Assembly: GCA_030715195.1 (NCBI GenBank)
Contig: JAUYVI010000004.1
Span: 270,803-334,802, forward strand
Origin: Dongia sedimenti
Lineage (GTDB): Bacteria; Pseudomonadota; Alphaproteobacteria; Dongiales; Dongiaceae
Direction of reading: 5' to 3'
DNA: 64,000 nucleotides
Shown: positions 48,275 to 57,784 of the stretch, in pieces
Numbering within the stretch: the stretch's first letter is position 1
Layout of the letters: the number at the start of each line of letters is the position of its first letter
Position numbers and translations under genes: made by a program
The notes under the pieces: model-generated
The model's input: the letters and a program-made list of their open reading frames with translations, nothing else
What the model was told of the DNA's origin: nothing
Database searches by the model: none

Positions 48275-49864
48275 TCAGCGGCTCTTCATCCAGCCGACCA
48301 CGTCATGTTTGCGCCGATCGCTGCCGGCGGCCATCGCCGGCTCGTCCCCGGCGCCGCCGGGATAGGGGAAGGCCAGGATCACCTCGGTGCCCCGACCCGG
48401 CGCGCTGCGCAGCGACAGGGTGGCGTCGTGCAGGTCGCAGAAGGACTTCACCAGGGAAAGGCCGAGCCCGACACCTTCCATGGGACTGGTGGTCGGATTG
48501 CCGATTTGCCGGAACGGCTGCAGCGCCTGCGGGATGTCCGCTTCACGCATGCCCTTGCCGGTGTCGGTGACGGTGATCCGCAGGCGATCGTCGGCACGGT
48601 CGATCGCGAGGCGGACCGTCCCGCCCGGTTTGGAGAACTTGATGGCGTTGTCCAGCAGGTTGATCAGGCATTGCCGCACCATGCGCGGGTCGGCCCGGAA
48701 CCCGGCGAGGTCGCGACCGATATCGAAATCGAGGGCGACGCCGCAATCGGCCGCCTTGTGGGCGATGACACGGGCCACGGTCTCGACCAGCGGATCGAAG
48801 TCGATCGGCTGGTATTGCGGCAGCAGCTTTCCGGCTTCCAGCCGGGTCAGATCGAGGATCGCAACCGCGAGTTCGAGGAGGTGCAGCGCGCTGTCATTGA
48901 TGTCGACGCCGTAGCCGACATAGCGCTTGATCGGGATCGGCCCCAGGCGCTCGTTCCGGATCAGGTCGGAGAAGCCGATGATGGCGTTCAGCGGCGTGCG
49001 GAACTCGTGGCTGAGATGCGCCAGGAAGTTCGATTTCGCGTTGCTGCGGGATTCCAGCTCGGCGCGCCTTTCCTCCTCGGTCAGGTCCCGCGTCACCTTG
49101 GCGAACCCGGTGACGACGCCGTCGCTATCCCGGATCGGATAGATCTCCACTTCGGCCGTGAACAGGCTGCCGTCCTTGCGCACGCGCACTCCGCGCTCCT
49201 GGAAACGCCCGTTGCGCTCCGCCATCATCAAGGCGTGCTTGGGCTTGCCCCAGTGGCGGTGCTCGCGCGTGTAGAACACGCTGAAGTCCTGGCCGATGAT
49301 TTCCGCGGCGCTGTAGCCCTTGATCTTTTGCGCACCCGCATTCCAGCTCGCCACCCGGCCGGTGCGGTCGAGGCGATAGATCGCGCGGTCGGTGACGCTG
49401 TCGATCAGCAACCGGAGCTGCTGCTCGCTGTTCGCCAGCGCTTCGTCGGCCGCCAACTGCGTGGTCAGGTCGCGCGTCACCTTGGCGAAGCCGGTCAGAT
49501 CGCCGTCTGCGTTTCGCACCGGATAGATCTTCACCTCCGCGAGAAAACACGTGCCGTCCTTGCGCTGACGGATCCCGCGGCTGCAATACCGGCCGCTCAA
49601 CTCGGCCTCGGCCAGGGCGCGGCGCGGAATATCCCGCGCGCGGTCCGCGTCGGTGTAGAAGATCGCGAAATCCTGGCCGATGATCTCCGCGGCGGAATAG
49701 CCCTTGAGCGCCGCGGCGCCGGCGTTCCAGCTGCGGACGATCCCCCTGGTGTCGAGCATGTAGATCGCCTGGTCGGTGACGCTCTCGACCAGCAGGGCGA
49801 ACAGGTCCGCGTCGGCGCGTCCCTCGACTGGAGGTCCCTCGGCTGGAGTCTGTGCTGGGGCCAT
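48275..49864 (-). CDS. Double-PAS sensor histidine kinase
   Basis: A 529-residue soluble kinase. Two PAS domains (about residues 20-130 and 148-260) are near duplicates: SWNAGAAALKGYSAAEIIGQ against SWNAGAQKIKGYSAAEIIGQ, both followed by DF...FYT and a PAC segment KVTRDLT. The dimerisation helix carries His286 in HLSHEFRTPLNAIIGFSDLI. The ATPase domain shows NLLDNAIKFS, DTGKGM and GVGLGLSLV. No membrane segment or receiver is present. ATG 49864 is preferred because GGAAGGAG lies six bases upstream; the frame is open to a GTG at 49930. No response regulator is adjacent. PAS ligands are unknown, possibly a flavin or haem. Confidence 0.92.
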   Translation of the reverse strand: MAPAQTPAEGPPVEGRADADLFALLVESVTDQAIYMLDTRGIVRSWNAGAAALKGYSAAEIIGQDFAIFYTDADRARDIPRRALAEAELSGRYCSRGIRQRKDGTCFLAEVKIYPVRNADGDLTGFAKVTRDLTTQLAADEALANSEQQLRLLIDSVTDRAIYRLDRTGRVASWNAGAQKIKGYSAAEIIGQDFSVFYTREHRHWGKPKHALMMAERNGRFQERGVRVRKDGSLFTAEVEIYPIRDSDGVVTGFAKVTRDLTEEERRAELESRSNAKSNFLAHLSHEFRTPLNAIIGFSDLIRNERLGPIPIKRYVGYGVDINDSALHLLELAVAILDLTRLEAGKLLPQYQPIDFDPLVETVARVIAHKAADCGVALDFDIGRDLAGFRADPRMVRQCLINLLDNAIKFSKPGGTVRLAIDRADDRLRITVTDTGKGMREADIPQALQPFRQIGNPTTSPMEGVGLGLSLVKSFCDLHDATLSLRSAPGRGTEVILAFPYPGGAGDEPAMAAGSDRRKHDVVGWMKSR

Positions 49865-49965
49865 CGACTTGCTCCTTCCGTATCGGTTGCGGGGAGAGCC
49901 ATAGCGGCGCCGCGACAGCAGCTTAGTCACAGCTGAGAACGAATACCTAGCATTAACAGTGGCAT

Positions 49966-50742
49966 TTATCGCCCGTCGATAGTTTTCCGATCAGCCCGCA
50001 CCGGCTGCCAGAGGCGGGCCCGGCGTTGGGCTTCGGCAACCTCATCGGCTGGCAGTCGTTCCATGAGCGCGGCGGTCAGGCGGTCGGCATCGGCTTCGCT
50101 CTGGAACACCCAGCCGGGGAGGCCGTCCTGGTCGCGGCGCGCGTTCTTCTTGGCGATCAGCCACCAGGTCAGCGCCTCGGTCTCGCTCGGGGGCACGCCG
50201 GTGCCGGTCAGATGGCATTTGCCGAAGTTGCGCGCGGCCTCGCTGCTTTCGCCCTGCAGCGCCGCGCGGCCCCACCAGCGGCAGGCGGTCGCGAAGTCGC
50301 GCGGCACACCCGCCCCTTCGGCATAGAGGTCGCCGAGCACCTTCTGGGCGACCGGCAGGCCTTGCTCCGCCGCGCGCCGGGTGAGCGAAGCCGCCTTCGC
50401 TGCATCCCGTTCGAGGATCAATCCGGTGCGGTAGTTGCCGGCGAGCGCGAAGGCGGAAGCGGTCTCGCCGCGGGCGGCCGCGATGCAGGTCGCTGCCATG
50501 CCGTCCGCATCATAGGCGACCCGGCCATGTGCGCGGTCCTGCAGCACCGTGACCATGCAGAAGGCGATCGGATCGCCCGCATCGGCCAGCGGCGCCAGCA
50601 GCCGCAGCGCGGTCGCGCTGTCCTTGTTGGCAAAGGCAGCGGTTCCGTCCTGGAGCGCATCGGCGTAAGCGACCGGGCAAAGATGCACCAACAGCGCCAG
50701 CACAATGCCAAACCGGATGGAGCTTCCCTGGGGCGGACTCAT
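49966..50742 (-). CDS. Secreted Sel1-repeat (TPR-like) protein
   Basis: A 258-residue protein. A signal peptide ends near ALLVHLCPVAYA-D. The rest is Sel1-like helical repeats: AALRLLAPLADAGDPIA-type units, AAKAASLTRRAAEQGLPVAQ, KVLGDLYAEGAGVPRDFATA (the classic LGxxYxxGxGVxxDxxxA) and NFGKCHLTGTGVPPSETEAL. Such repeats mediate protein contacts in the periplasm or at the surface. The start at ATG 50742 begins the signal peptide; the frame is open further upstream. Four cysteines may form disulfides. Confidence 0.85.
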   Translation of the reverse strand: MSPPQGSSIRFGIVLALLVHLCPVAYADALQDGTAAFANKDSATALRLLAPLADAGDPIAFCMVTVLQDRAHGRVAYDADGMAATCIAAARGETASAFALAGNYRTGLILERDAAKAASLTRRAAEQGLPVAQKVLGDLYAEGAGVPRDFATACRWWGRAALQGESSEAARNFGKCHLTGTGVPPSETEALTWWLIAKKNARRDQDGLPGWVFQSEADADRLTAALMERLPADEVAEAQRRARLWQPVRADRKTIDGR

Positions 50743-50955
50743 CACCCGCCGAGACTGCAGAGCGCCGCGCCCGCTGTCCACCGCGCCCGGGTGAAATCTG
50801 CGCCCGGCGCTTCGGCCCGGCCGCAAGCAGCCGGGGCGTGACGACCGTCACGGGCGTTCTGCGCGCATCGCAGGGCTGACCTAAACCTAAGCATGATTGT
50901 CGGGGCGCGGCGCCGGGCTCATCTCTGCTCGAAGACTTAGACGAGGAGTCCGGTC

Positions 50956-51330
50956 ATGGACAGGACCAACGCCATCTTCATCGCCAATCCCGAGCACGAG
51001 CCCATCGCGGACGCGGAACCGGCCGGGACGGAGGCCCCACATTTCGAGGTGTTTGTGGCGATGCAGAAGCGGGCGGTCCACCGCCGCCTCGACGATCATC
51101 TGGCCGCGCTGGTTCGCGACCGGGCTGCGGCTTTCGCTGGCCTGACGCCGCGCGAGCAGGCAGCGGTCGCCTGGGTCGAGGCGGTGATCTCCAGCGGCAA
51201 GACCCAATCCGCGGACGGCGCCTATGCCGCCTTGCGCAAGCATTTCGACGAAGCCGCCATCGCCAAGCTGACCGCGCTCGCCGGCACCGCCAGCGCGCGG
51301 GCGAAGCTCGGTTCCGCCAACCGCGGCTGA
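50956..51330 (+). CDS. Cysteine-less AhpD/carboxymuconolactone-decarboxylase-like protein
   Basis: A 124-residue protein. LTPREQAAVAWVEAVISSGK and AYAALRKHFDEAAIAKLTAL match the second half of AhpD-like proteins, compare ARERAALAWTEALTLISQTH in the protein at 20334-20789. The CxxCxxxH redox motif is absent and there is no cysteine at all, so it cannot be an AhpD-type peroxidase. Function unknown. It is divergent from the Sel1 gene and convergent with the carbonic anhydrase gene. An alternative is an unrelated helical protein. Confidence 0.7.
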   Translation: MDRTNAIFIANPEHEPIADAEPAGTEAPHFEVFVAMQKRAVHRRLDDHLAALVRDRAAAFAGLTPREQAAVAWVEAVISSGKTQSADGAYAALRKHFDEAAIAKLTALAGTASARAKLGSANRG

Positions 51331-51334
51331 GCCG

Positions 51335-52048
51335 TCAGGCCGCGAGCATGTTCAGCACGACCGCGCCGCTGTCCAGGTCATAGCGGCCGAACACGATCTT
51401 CACGGCCTCTTCCTCGACATGCTCGCGCACGATCGCGCTCTTCTCCAGGATCCGGGCGGCGTTGGCGCGGGCATTCTCGACCACCGCCAGATCGACCAGA
51501 TCGCCGCCCTTGCCTTTGACCGCTTCGACCGACGGGACGATCTCCGCGATCATCGGCTTGATGAAGCCGGGGAGGTCGGCGCCCTTGGTCACGACATCGA
51601 CCGCCGCGGCGACGGCGCCGCAGCGCTCATGCCCGAGCACGACGATCAGCGGCGCATGCAGATGCTCGACCGCATATTCGATCGAGCCCAGCACCGCGGT
51701 GTCCGCGACATTGCCCGCGTTGCGGCAGACGAACAGCTCGCCCAGCCCCACGCCGCCGAACAGCAGCTCGGGCGCCACCCGGCTGTCGGCGCAGGTGAGG
51801 ACGATGGCATAGGGATGCTGCGCCTTGGCGACCTTGGTGCGGTTCTGCGCCATGTCGGTCGCGCAGAGCTGCGGCGCCTCGACGAACAGCATGTTGCCCT
51901 CGCGCAGCCGGGTCAGGGCCTGGTCGGGCGAAAGCCCGGCCTCGCCGTCGGCCGCGGCAGCCTTGGACAAAGCCAGCGGCAAGGCGAGCGGGGCGAGCAG
52001 CCCGGCAAGGCCGAGGAAGCCGCGGCGGGAGGAGCAGATCTGGCACAT
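51335..52048 (-). CDS. Tat-exported beta-class carbonic anhydrase
   Basis: A 237-residue enzyme. The N-terminus SSRRGFLGLAGLLAPLALPL is a twin-arginine signal, so the enzyme acts folded in the periplasm. Zinc ligands and active-site pair are Cys86, Asp88 and Arg90 (LTCADSR), His140 and Cys143 (LGHERCGA), all as in beta carbonic anhydrases. It interconverts CO2 and bicarbonate. ATG 52048 is supported by AGGAGG nine bases upstream. Periplasmic beta-class enzymes are common in Tat-bearing proteobacteria. Ends four bases from the convergent AhpD-like gene. Confidence 0.95.
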   Translation of the reverse strand: MCQICSSRRGFLGLAGLLAPLALPLALSKAAAADGEAGLSPDQALTRLREGNMLFVEAPQLCATDMAQNRTKVAKAQHPYAIVLTCADSRVAPELLFGGVGLGELFVCRNAGNVADTAVLGSIEYAVEHLHAPLIVVLGHERCGAVAAAVDVVTKGADLPGFIKPMIAEIVPSVEAVKGKGGDLVDLAVVENARANAARILEKSAIVREHVEEEAVKIVFGRYDLDSGAVVLNMLAA

Positions 52049-52149
52049 GGAGAGGGCCTCCTGGAAGGCGGGACGGATCGGACCCTCTCCGAGTATCAGC
52101 AAAAGGTTTAGGAATTATAACCCTGTGCGGATTTTGGGCGCGGCCGATG

Positions 52150-53010
52150 CTATCGCGAGCGCCGCCGCGTGCCCCGGCGCGCCGTGGTGCGCGCCACACC
52201 TTCGCCGTTGCCGCTCTCGGGCTCCACGACGGGTTTCGCGGCGGGCGCCTGGGCCCGCGCCGGCGGCGCCGCCGTCGCCACCGCCTGACCCTTCGGGCGG
52301 ATCAGCATGTCGCCGCTGGCCTGGCGCTTGATCTCGAAGGCGCCGGACTTCGCGACCAGGTCGCCGAGCTTGGCCGCGCCGTAGGTGCGCGGATCGAAAT
52401 CCGGAGCGAGGTTGCTGAGCCGTTGGCCGACGCCGCGCAGGCCGACCCAGCCGTCCTCATCGGACATCTGGGCGATCACCCGGGTCAGCAGCGCCACCGC
52501 GGCGGCGGTGGGCTCCAGCGACTTCGCCGCTTCGGGCGCCGCGGCGCGGTTCGGCGCCGGCGCCTCGGGCAGCAGGTTCTCGGTGTAGATGAAGCGGCGG
52601 CAGGCCTGGCGGAAACTCTCCGGCGTCTTCTTGGCGCCGAAGCCGTAGACATCGACGCCCTGCTCGCGGATCCGCGCGGCGAGCCGCGTGAAGTCGCTGT
52701 CCGAGGAGACCAGGCAGAACCCGTCGAACCGCCCGCTATAGAGCAGGTCCATGGCGTCGATCACCAGCGCGATGTCCGAGGCGTTCTTGCCGGTGGTGTA
52801 GGCGAAGTTCTGGTGCGGCACGATCGCGTATTTGTTCAGGAGATCGGCCCAGGACTTGAGGCGTGTGCTGGAGAAATCGCCATAGATGCGCCGCACGCTG
52901 GCTTCGCCCATCTTGGCGACTTCCTCGAACAGGCCGGCCGCGATCCGCGGCGAGGTGTTGTCGGCATCGATCAGCACCGCGAGCCGCGGGGAACGGGGTT
53001 CGATGGCCAT
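52150..53010 (-). CDS. NYN-domain RNase-like protein with C-terminal LOTUS/OST-HTH domain
   Basis: A 286-residue protein. The NYN (PIN-like) nuclease core is at residues 8-150: AVLIDADNTSPRIAAGLFEE, GKNASDIALVIDAMDLLYSG and CLVSSDSDFTRLAARIREQG carry the conserved acidic residues. A LOTUS/OST-HTH domain follows (SDEDGWVGLRGVGQRLSNLA, FDPRTYGAAKLGDLVAKSG), and the tail is basic and disordered (TTARRGTRRRSR). It likely binds and cuts RNA. It starts eight bases after a 55-residue gene, so the two are probably co-expressed. Confidence 0.92.
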   Translation of the reverse strand: MAIEPRSPRLAVLIDADNTSPRIAAGLFEEVAKMGEASVRRIYGDFSSTRLKSWADLLNKYAIVPHQNFAYTTGKNASDIALVIDAMDLLYSGRFDGFCLVSSDSDFTRLAARIREQGVDVYGFGAKKTPESFRQACRRFIYTENLLPEAPAPNRAAAPEAAKSLEPTAAAVALLTRVIAQMSDEDGWVGLRGVGQRLSNLAPDFDPRTYGAAKLGDLVAKSGAFEIKRQASGDMLIRPKGQAVATAAPPARAQAPAAKPVVEPESGNGEGVARTTARRGTRRRSR

Positions 53011-53018
53011 GAGGGAGG

Positions 53019-53186
53019 TCAGTTCTCGGTCTTGGTTTCGGCCGGCGCATCACCCGGCTGCTCGCCCGGCGCGCCGCCCTCGGCGATCCGCTTGGCTTCC
53101 TTGGCGGCGGCCTTCTCGGCCTTCTTCTCGGCCTTGCTCTTCTCGCGCTGCATGCGGTCGAAACGATAGTTCGGTGTCCGTCCCAT
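53019..53186 (-). CDS. Small basic coiled-coil protein upstream of the NYN gene
   Basis: A 55-residue protein: GRTPNYRFDRMQREKSKAEK, then KAEKAAAKEAKRIAEGGAPG and an acidic tail. The opening MGRTPNYRFxRxxRE is a recurring pattern in small alphaproteobacterial proteins. It is strongly charged and helical, probably nucleic-acid binding or disordered. AAAGGA precedes the ATG. It is eight bases upstream of the NYN gene. Confidence 0.72.
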   Translation of the reverse strand: MGRTPNYRFDRMQREKSKAEKKAEKAAAKEAKRIAEGGAPGEQPGDAPAETKTEN

Positions 53187-53333
53187 CGGCGGTCCTTTCT
53201 TTTCTTGGTTATGAGGTCATGTCCTAGCATGCCAACGGCCCGGCGGCGCGGCCGAATCCCAGGCCGGGGCGAGTTCCAGGCTAAGCTTCTGAACGGGCGC
53301 GCTTTTGTCGCGGCGCCAGACGCCAGATTCTGG

Positions 53334-55133
53334 CTACTCGTGCATCTTCAGGGCGGCGATGAAGGCGCTTTGCGGGATCTCGACGTTCCCGTATTGGCGC
53401 ATCTTCTTCTTGCCCTCTTTCTGCTTGTCGAGGAGCTTGCGCTTGCGGCTGATGTCGCCGCCATAGCACTTCGCGGTCACGTCCTTGCGCATGGCACTCA
53501 CCGTCTCGCGGGCGATCACCTTGCCGCCGATCGCGGCCTGGATCGCGATCTTGAACAGCTGCCTTGGGATCAGGTCCTTCAGCTTCTCGCACAGGGTCCG
53601 GCCGCGCGCCTCGGCCTGGGACTTGTGGACGATGCAGGAGAGCGCATCGACCGGATCGCCGTTGACCATGATGTTCAGCTTCACCAGGTCGCCTTCCTCG
53701 TAGCCGTCGAGGTGATAGTCGAAGCTGGCATAACCGCGGGAGACCGATTTCAAGCGATCGTAGAAATCGAACACCACTTCGTTCAGCGGCAGGCGATAGG
53801 TCAGCATCGCGCGGGAGCCGGCATAGGTGAGGTCGATCTGCACGCCGCGCCGGCCCTCGCAGAGCTTCAGGATCGAGCCGAGATACTCGTCCGGCACCAG
53901 GATGGTCGCCTTGATCCAGGGCTCTTCCATATGGTCGATATGCACCACGTCCGGGAAGTCGGCCGGGTTGTGCAGCTCGATCATCGTGCCGTCGGTCTTG
54001 TGGATCTTGTAGACCACGCTCGGCGCCGTGGTGATGAGGTCGAGGTTGAACTCGCGCTCCAGCCGCTCCTGGATGATCTCCAGGTGCAAGAGGCCGAGGA
54101 AGCCGCAGCGGAAGCCGAAGCCCAAGGCCGCGCTGGTCTCCATCTCGAAATGGAAGCTCGCATCGTTCAAGTGCAGCTTGCCCATGGCCTCGCGCAAGGT
54201 CTCGAAGTCGTTGGCGTCGACCGGGAACAGGCCGCAGAACACCACCGGCACCGAGGGCTTGAAGCCGGTCACCGCCTGGGCGGTCGGGCGCTTCTCCTCG
54301 GTGATGGTGTCGCCGACCGCGACGTCGGCCACGGCCTTGATGCTGGCGGTGAAGAAGCCGACCTCGCCGGGGGTCAGTTCGGCCATGTTCTCGGCCTTGG
54401 GCGTGAACACGCCGACCTTCTCGACGTCGTAGGCCGCGCCGTTCGACATCATGGTGATGCGCTGCTTCGGCTTCATCACCCCGTCGATCACCCGCACCAG
54501 GATGACCACGCCCAGATAGACGTCGTACCAGGAGTCGATCAGCAGTGCCTTCAGCGGCGCGCTGGCATCGCCCTTGGGGGCGGGCAGGCGGTGCACGATC
54601 GCTTCCAGCACGCCCTCGATGTTGATGCCGGTCTTGGCCGAGATCTCCACCGCTTCCGAGGCGTCGATGCCGATCACGTCCTCGATCTGCTGCTTGACCC
54701 GCTCCGGCTCGGCGGCGGGCAGGTCGATCTTGTTGAGGACCGGCACGATCTCGTGGTGGTTCTCGATCGCCTGGTAGACATTGGCGAGGGTCTGCGCTTC
54801 CACGCCTTGGGAGGCATCGACCACCAGCAGCGAGCCTTCGCAGGCGGCGAGGCAGCGCGAGACCTCATAGGCGAAGTCCACATGGCCCGGCGTGTCCATC
54901 AGGTTGAGCTGATAGGTCTCACCGTTCTTCGCCGTGTAGGCGAGCCGCACGGTCTGCGCCTTGATGGTGATGCCGCGCTCGCGCTCGATCTCCATGTTGT
55001 CGAGCACCTGCTCCTTCATCTCGCGGTTGGTCAGCCCGCCGCAGGCCTGGATCAGCCGGTCGGCCAGGGTGGACTTGCCGTGATCGATATGGGCGATGAT
55101 GGAGAAATTGCGGATATGCGCGAGGTCGGTCAT
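53334..55133 (-). CDS. lepA: Elongation factor 4 (LepA)
   Basis: A 599-residue translational GTPase. G1 AHIDHGKST, switch [17 protein letters not shown]3 DTPGHVDF, G4 NKIDLP and the LepA-specific C-terminal domain ([40 protein letters not shown]) are complete. EF4 back-translocates or rescues stalled ribosomes. ATG at 55133 gives the usual [19 protein letters not shown]-terminus; the frame is open further upstream but those residues are not conserved. Confidence 0.98.
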   Translation of the reverse strand: MTDLAHIRNFSIIAHIDHGKSTLADRLIQACGGLTNREMKEQVLDNMEIERERGITIKAQTVRLAYTAKNGETYQLNLMDTPGHVDFAYEVSRCLAACEGSLLVVDASQGVEAQTLANVYQAIENHHEIVPVLNKIDLPAAEPERVKQQIEDVIGIDASEAVEISAKTGINIEGVLEAIVHRLPAPKGDASAPLKALLIDSWYDVYLGVVILVRVIDGVMKPKQRITMMSNGAAYDVEKVGVFTPKAENMAELTPGEVGFFTASIKAVADVAVGDTITEEKRPTAQAVTGFKPSVPVVFCGLFPVDANDFETLREAMGKLHLNDASFHFEMETSAALGFGFRCGFLGLLHLEIIQERLEREFNLDLITTAPSVVYKIHKTDGTMIELHNPADFPDVVHIDHMEEPWIKATILVPDEYLGSILKLCEGRRGVQIDLTYAGSRAMLTYRLPLNEVVFDFYDRLKSVSRGYASFDYHLDGYEEGDLVKLNIMVNGDPVDALSCIVHKSQAEARGRTLCEKLKDLIPRQLFKIAIQAAIGGKVIARETVSAMRKDVTAKCYGGDISRKRKLLDKQKEGKKKMRQYGNVEIPQSAFIAALKMHE

Positions 55134-55303
55134 GTCGGTCGGGTGGCCCTTTGAGTGCGGCGCAAGATAGGGTGTGGCGCGGGTTCGTGCAACCGGTGAA
55201 AAGCACGCTGCTTCAATGGGTTGTAGCGCCAAGCCGACGCTTCGGCGCCGGCCGAACCATCGGCGGCTGACGGCGCCGCCGGGCCGGGGTATCAATCCGC
55301 ATC

Positions 55304-56197
55304 GTGACCCCGCCGAAACCGAACCTCACCCTCGAACTGCTGCTCCTGCTCGTCCTGGCGACGCTCTGGGGCGCGTCCTACACGTTCATCCGGGTCGGCG
55401 TCGAGACCATCCCGCCGATCACCTTCATCGCCGCGCGCACCCTGATCGCCGGCGGGCTGTTGCTGGTCGTCATGCGGGTTCGGGGGCTGAAACTACCGCG
55501 CGACGGCACCACCTGGCGGAAGTTCCTGTTCCAAGCCGGCCTCAACAGTGTCGTGCCCTTCACCTTGATCGCCTGGGCCGAGCGGACGGTCGATGCCGGG
55601 CTCACCACCATCCTCAACTCGACCTCGCCGATCTTCGTCTTCCTGCTGACCGCGCTGATCACGCGCCATGAAGCGCTCACCGCCCGGAAACTGTTCGGCG
55701 TGGTCGCCGGGATCACCGGGATCGGCCTTATCGTCGGCATCGAGGCGCTGGGCGGATTGGGGCATGAACTCGCGGCACAGCTCGCGATCGTGGCCGCCAC
55801 GGTCTGCTATGCGGGGGCGGCGATCTTCGGCAAGACCTTCAAGGGATTGGATCCGCTGCTGCCGGCCGCGGGCTCGATGCTCTGCGGCGCGGCGATCCTG
55901 ATCCCGGCCAGCCTCATCGTCGAACAGCCTTGGACGCTGGCCCCTTCCACCGATTCTATCCTGGCGCTGCTCGGCCTCGCGGTGTTCTCGACGGCCTTGG
56001 CTTTCACGATCTATTTCCGCCTGCTGCACACGCTGGGCTCGATCGGCACCACGTCGCAGGCCTATATGCGGGTGCCGATCGGCGTCGCCATCGGCGTGGT
56101 CTTCCTGGGTGAGAGTCTCAGCGCCGGCGCCTGGGCCGGCCTGCTCTGCGTCATCGCCGGCGTCGCCGCGATGACGATTCCGGCGCGCACGGCTTAG
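55304..56197 (+). CDS. EamA-family (DMT) transporter
   Basis: A 297-residue membrane protein with ten helices in two EamA repeats: [20 protein letters not shown] and [20 protein letters not shown] in the first, and [20 protein letters not shown] in the second. It probably exports amino acids or metabolites. The start is GTG at 55304, with a weak ribosome site. It faces lepA divergently. Its TAG shares the bases TTAG with the TAA of the convergent TPR gene. Confidence 0.92.
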   Translation: MTPPKPNLTLELLLLLVLATLWGASYTFIRVGVETIPPITFIAARTLIAGGLLLVVMRVRGLKLPRDGTTWRKFLFQAGLNSVVPFTLIAWAERTVDAGLTTILNSTSPIFVFLLTALITRHEALTARKLFGVVAGITGIGLIVGIEALGGLGHELAAQLAIVAATVCYAGAAIFGKTFKGLDPLLPAAGSMLCGAAILIPASLIVEQPWTLAPSTDSILALLGLAVFSTALAFTIYFRLLHTLGSIGTTSQAYMRVPIGVAIGVVFLGESLSAGAWAGLLCVIAGVAAMTIPARTA

Positions 56198-57582
56198 GGC
56201 ACGTCCAGTACGGTGTCGGCCAGCTTCTGGAAGCGGGCATCGCCGCGCAGCGCCTTGAAGGATCGGTCGATGCGGATGCCGAGCAGGTCGGGCTCGCCCC
56301 CGGCCAGCGATTGCTCCAGGGAGGCGAAGGCGGCGTCCCGGTCGCCGAGCAAGGCCGCGGTACGCGCCACGTTGAAGGCGGTCTCGCGCCCGGCGGCGAG
56401 CTCGCTCTTCTGCACCGCGAGCATCGCAGCGAACAGGCCTTTCGCCCCACCCGCCCGATAGCCCCCCATGCCGGCTTCGATCTCGGCCTTCAAGGCCAGG
56501 TTGCCTTCGATCTCCGCCGCCTGCAGCGACTGCCGGAGATAGTCGTCATAGCGCTGCTGATCGAGATAGATGGTGGCGAGATAGTAATGCGGCGCGAGGT
56601 AGGCGGGCGCGCTTCGGGTCAGGTCGGTCAGCACCGCGATCGCTTCCTCGGTGCGCCCGGCATAAAACAGGATCAGCCCGCGATTGGCGCGCACCGCATG
56701 GGATTCCGGATCCAGCTCCTGCGCCCGTGTGATCGCGCGCAGCGGCTCCTCGAACTTCCCCGTATGCATCGCGATCAGTGCGTACCAGTGGAAGGTGCGG
56801 CTCGAATGGGGGTCGAGCGCCAGGGCCTTTTGGAACAATGCTCCCGACTGGCGCAGATCCTTGAAGCCGTAGAACATCGCAAAGCCGAGTGCGCTGTAGC
56901 CGGTGGCCAGATCGGGATCCAGCGCGATCGCCTGTTCCGCCGAGGCCTTTGCCAGGGGATAGGCTTCGGCCGGCTTCATCACGCCGTATTGCGCCAGGAG
57001 ATTGTAGGCGGCCGCCAGCCCGGCCCGCGCCTCGGCATAGTCCGGATCGATTTCGATCGCGCGGCGAAACTCGTCCTGTGCCTGCTTGAGCCCGTCGGCC
57101 GTACGGGTGTTCCAGTGATAGAGGCCCGAGAGATAGAGCTGCGCGGCTTCGGCCGGCAGCTGGTGGGCGGCCACCCGCGCGGCCGGGTTCGCCGGCTGGC
57201 GGAAAAGATGGAACGCGCCGCCGCCCAGCACCGAGGCCAGGACGATCGCGACCATCGCCGCAACGAGATAGCGGCCCCGGCGCTCGAGCCGCAGCTTCTG
57301 CCGTGGTTGCTGCGCCGGCTCCGCCGGCTCCGATATCTCAGGCTGCGGCAGGCCGCGACTGCCGTTGAGCCAGCTTTCCAACTCGTCGGCATAGGCGAAG
57401 ACGGCGGTATTGGCGCCGCCGGGCAGACGGTGCACCGGCAGGCCGCGCTGTTCCCAGCGCTTCACCGTCCGTTCGTTCTTCTGGAAGAACGCGCCGATTT
57501 CCTTCCAGCCGTTGAGGCGCCGGCGGGTTCCTTTCCGATGAAACCGGGCGTCGCCATTCGCCGCGAGATGTTCCGCCGTCAT
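56194..57582 (-). CDS. Membrane-anchored TPR protein with N-terminal helix-turn-helix
   Basis: A 462-residue protein. Residues 18-70 resemble a MerR/excisionase-type HTH (RLNGWKEIGAFFQKNERTVK, RWEQRGLPVHRLPGGANTAV, DELESWLNG). A single transmembrane helix follows (YLVAAMVAIVLASVLGGGAF), then at least seven TPR-like repeats (AQDEFRRAIEIDPDYAEARA, ALFQKALALDPHSSRTFHWY and others). This is the layout of ToxR/CadC-like one-component regulators with a periplasmic TPR sensor. ATG 57582 is used; a GTG at 57606 is possible. Target genes are unknown; the VPLPA-CTERM gene diverges from it. Confidence 0.85.
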   Translation of the reverse strand: MTAEHLAANGDARFHRKGTRRRLNGWKEIGAFFQKNERTVKRWEQRGLPVHRLPGGANTAVFAYADELESWLNGSRGLPQPEISEPAEPAQQPRQKLRLERRGRYLVAAMVAIVLASVLGGGAFHLFRQPANPAARVAAHQLPAEAAQLYLSGLYHWNTRTADGLKQAQDEFRRAIEIDPDYAEARAGLAAAYNLLAQYGVMKPAEAYPLAKASAEQAIALDPDLATGYSALGFAMFYGFKDLRQSGALFQKALALDPHSSRTFHWYALIAMHTGKFEEPLRAITRAQELDPESHAVRANRGLILFYAGRTEEAIAVLTDLTRSAPAYLAPHYYLATIYLDQQRYDDYLRQSLQAAEIEGNLALKAEIEAGMGGYRAGGAKGLFAAMLAVQKSELAAGRETAFNVARTAALLGDRDAAFASLEQSLAGGEPDLLGIRIDRSFKALRGDARFQKLADTVLDVP

Positions 57583-57784
57583 GTCCCGATCTGTCCTGAT
57601 CCGCACCTCCTGAGATTATCATCCTCGTCCGGCATCGTGTCGAGCGAACACAGTTAACGCCGAACCCTGAAAAGCGAATGTCCTGAAATGTCCCGACCGG
57701 GCCCGAGATGCGCGGCGCGCCTGTCCCGATGCCCCGAATAGGGTTTCGGATCAGTGGCGATTCGACCGCCGCAACACATCGGTC

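Noticed and set aside
53205..55154. 649-codon open frame on the plus strand opposite lepA
   Set aside because: lepA is complete and conserved on the minus strand; this frame is its shadow.
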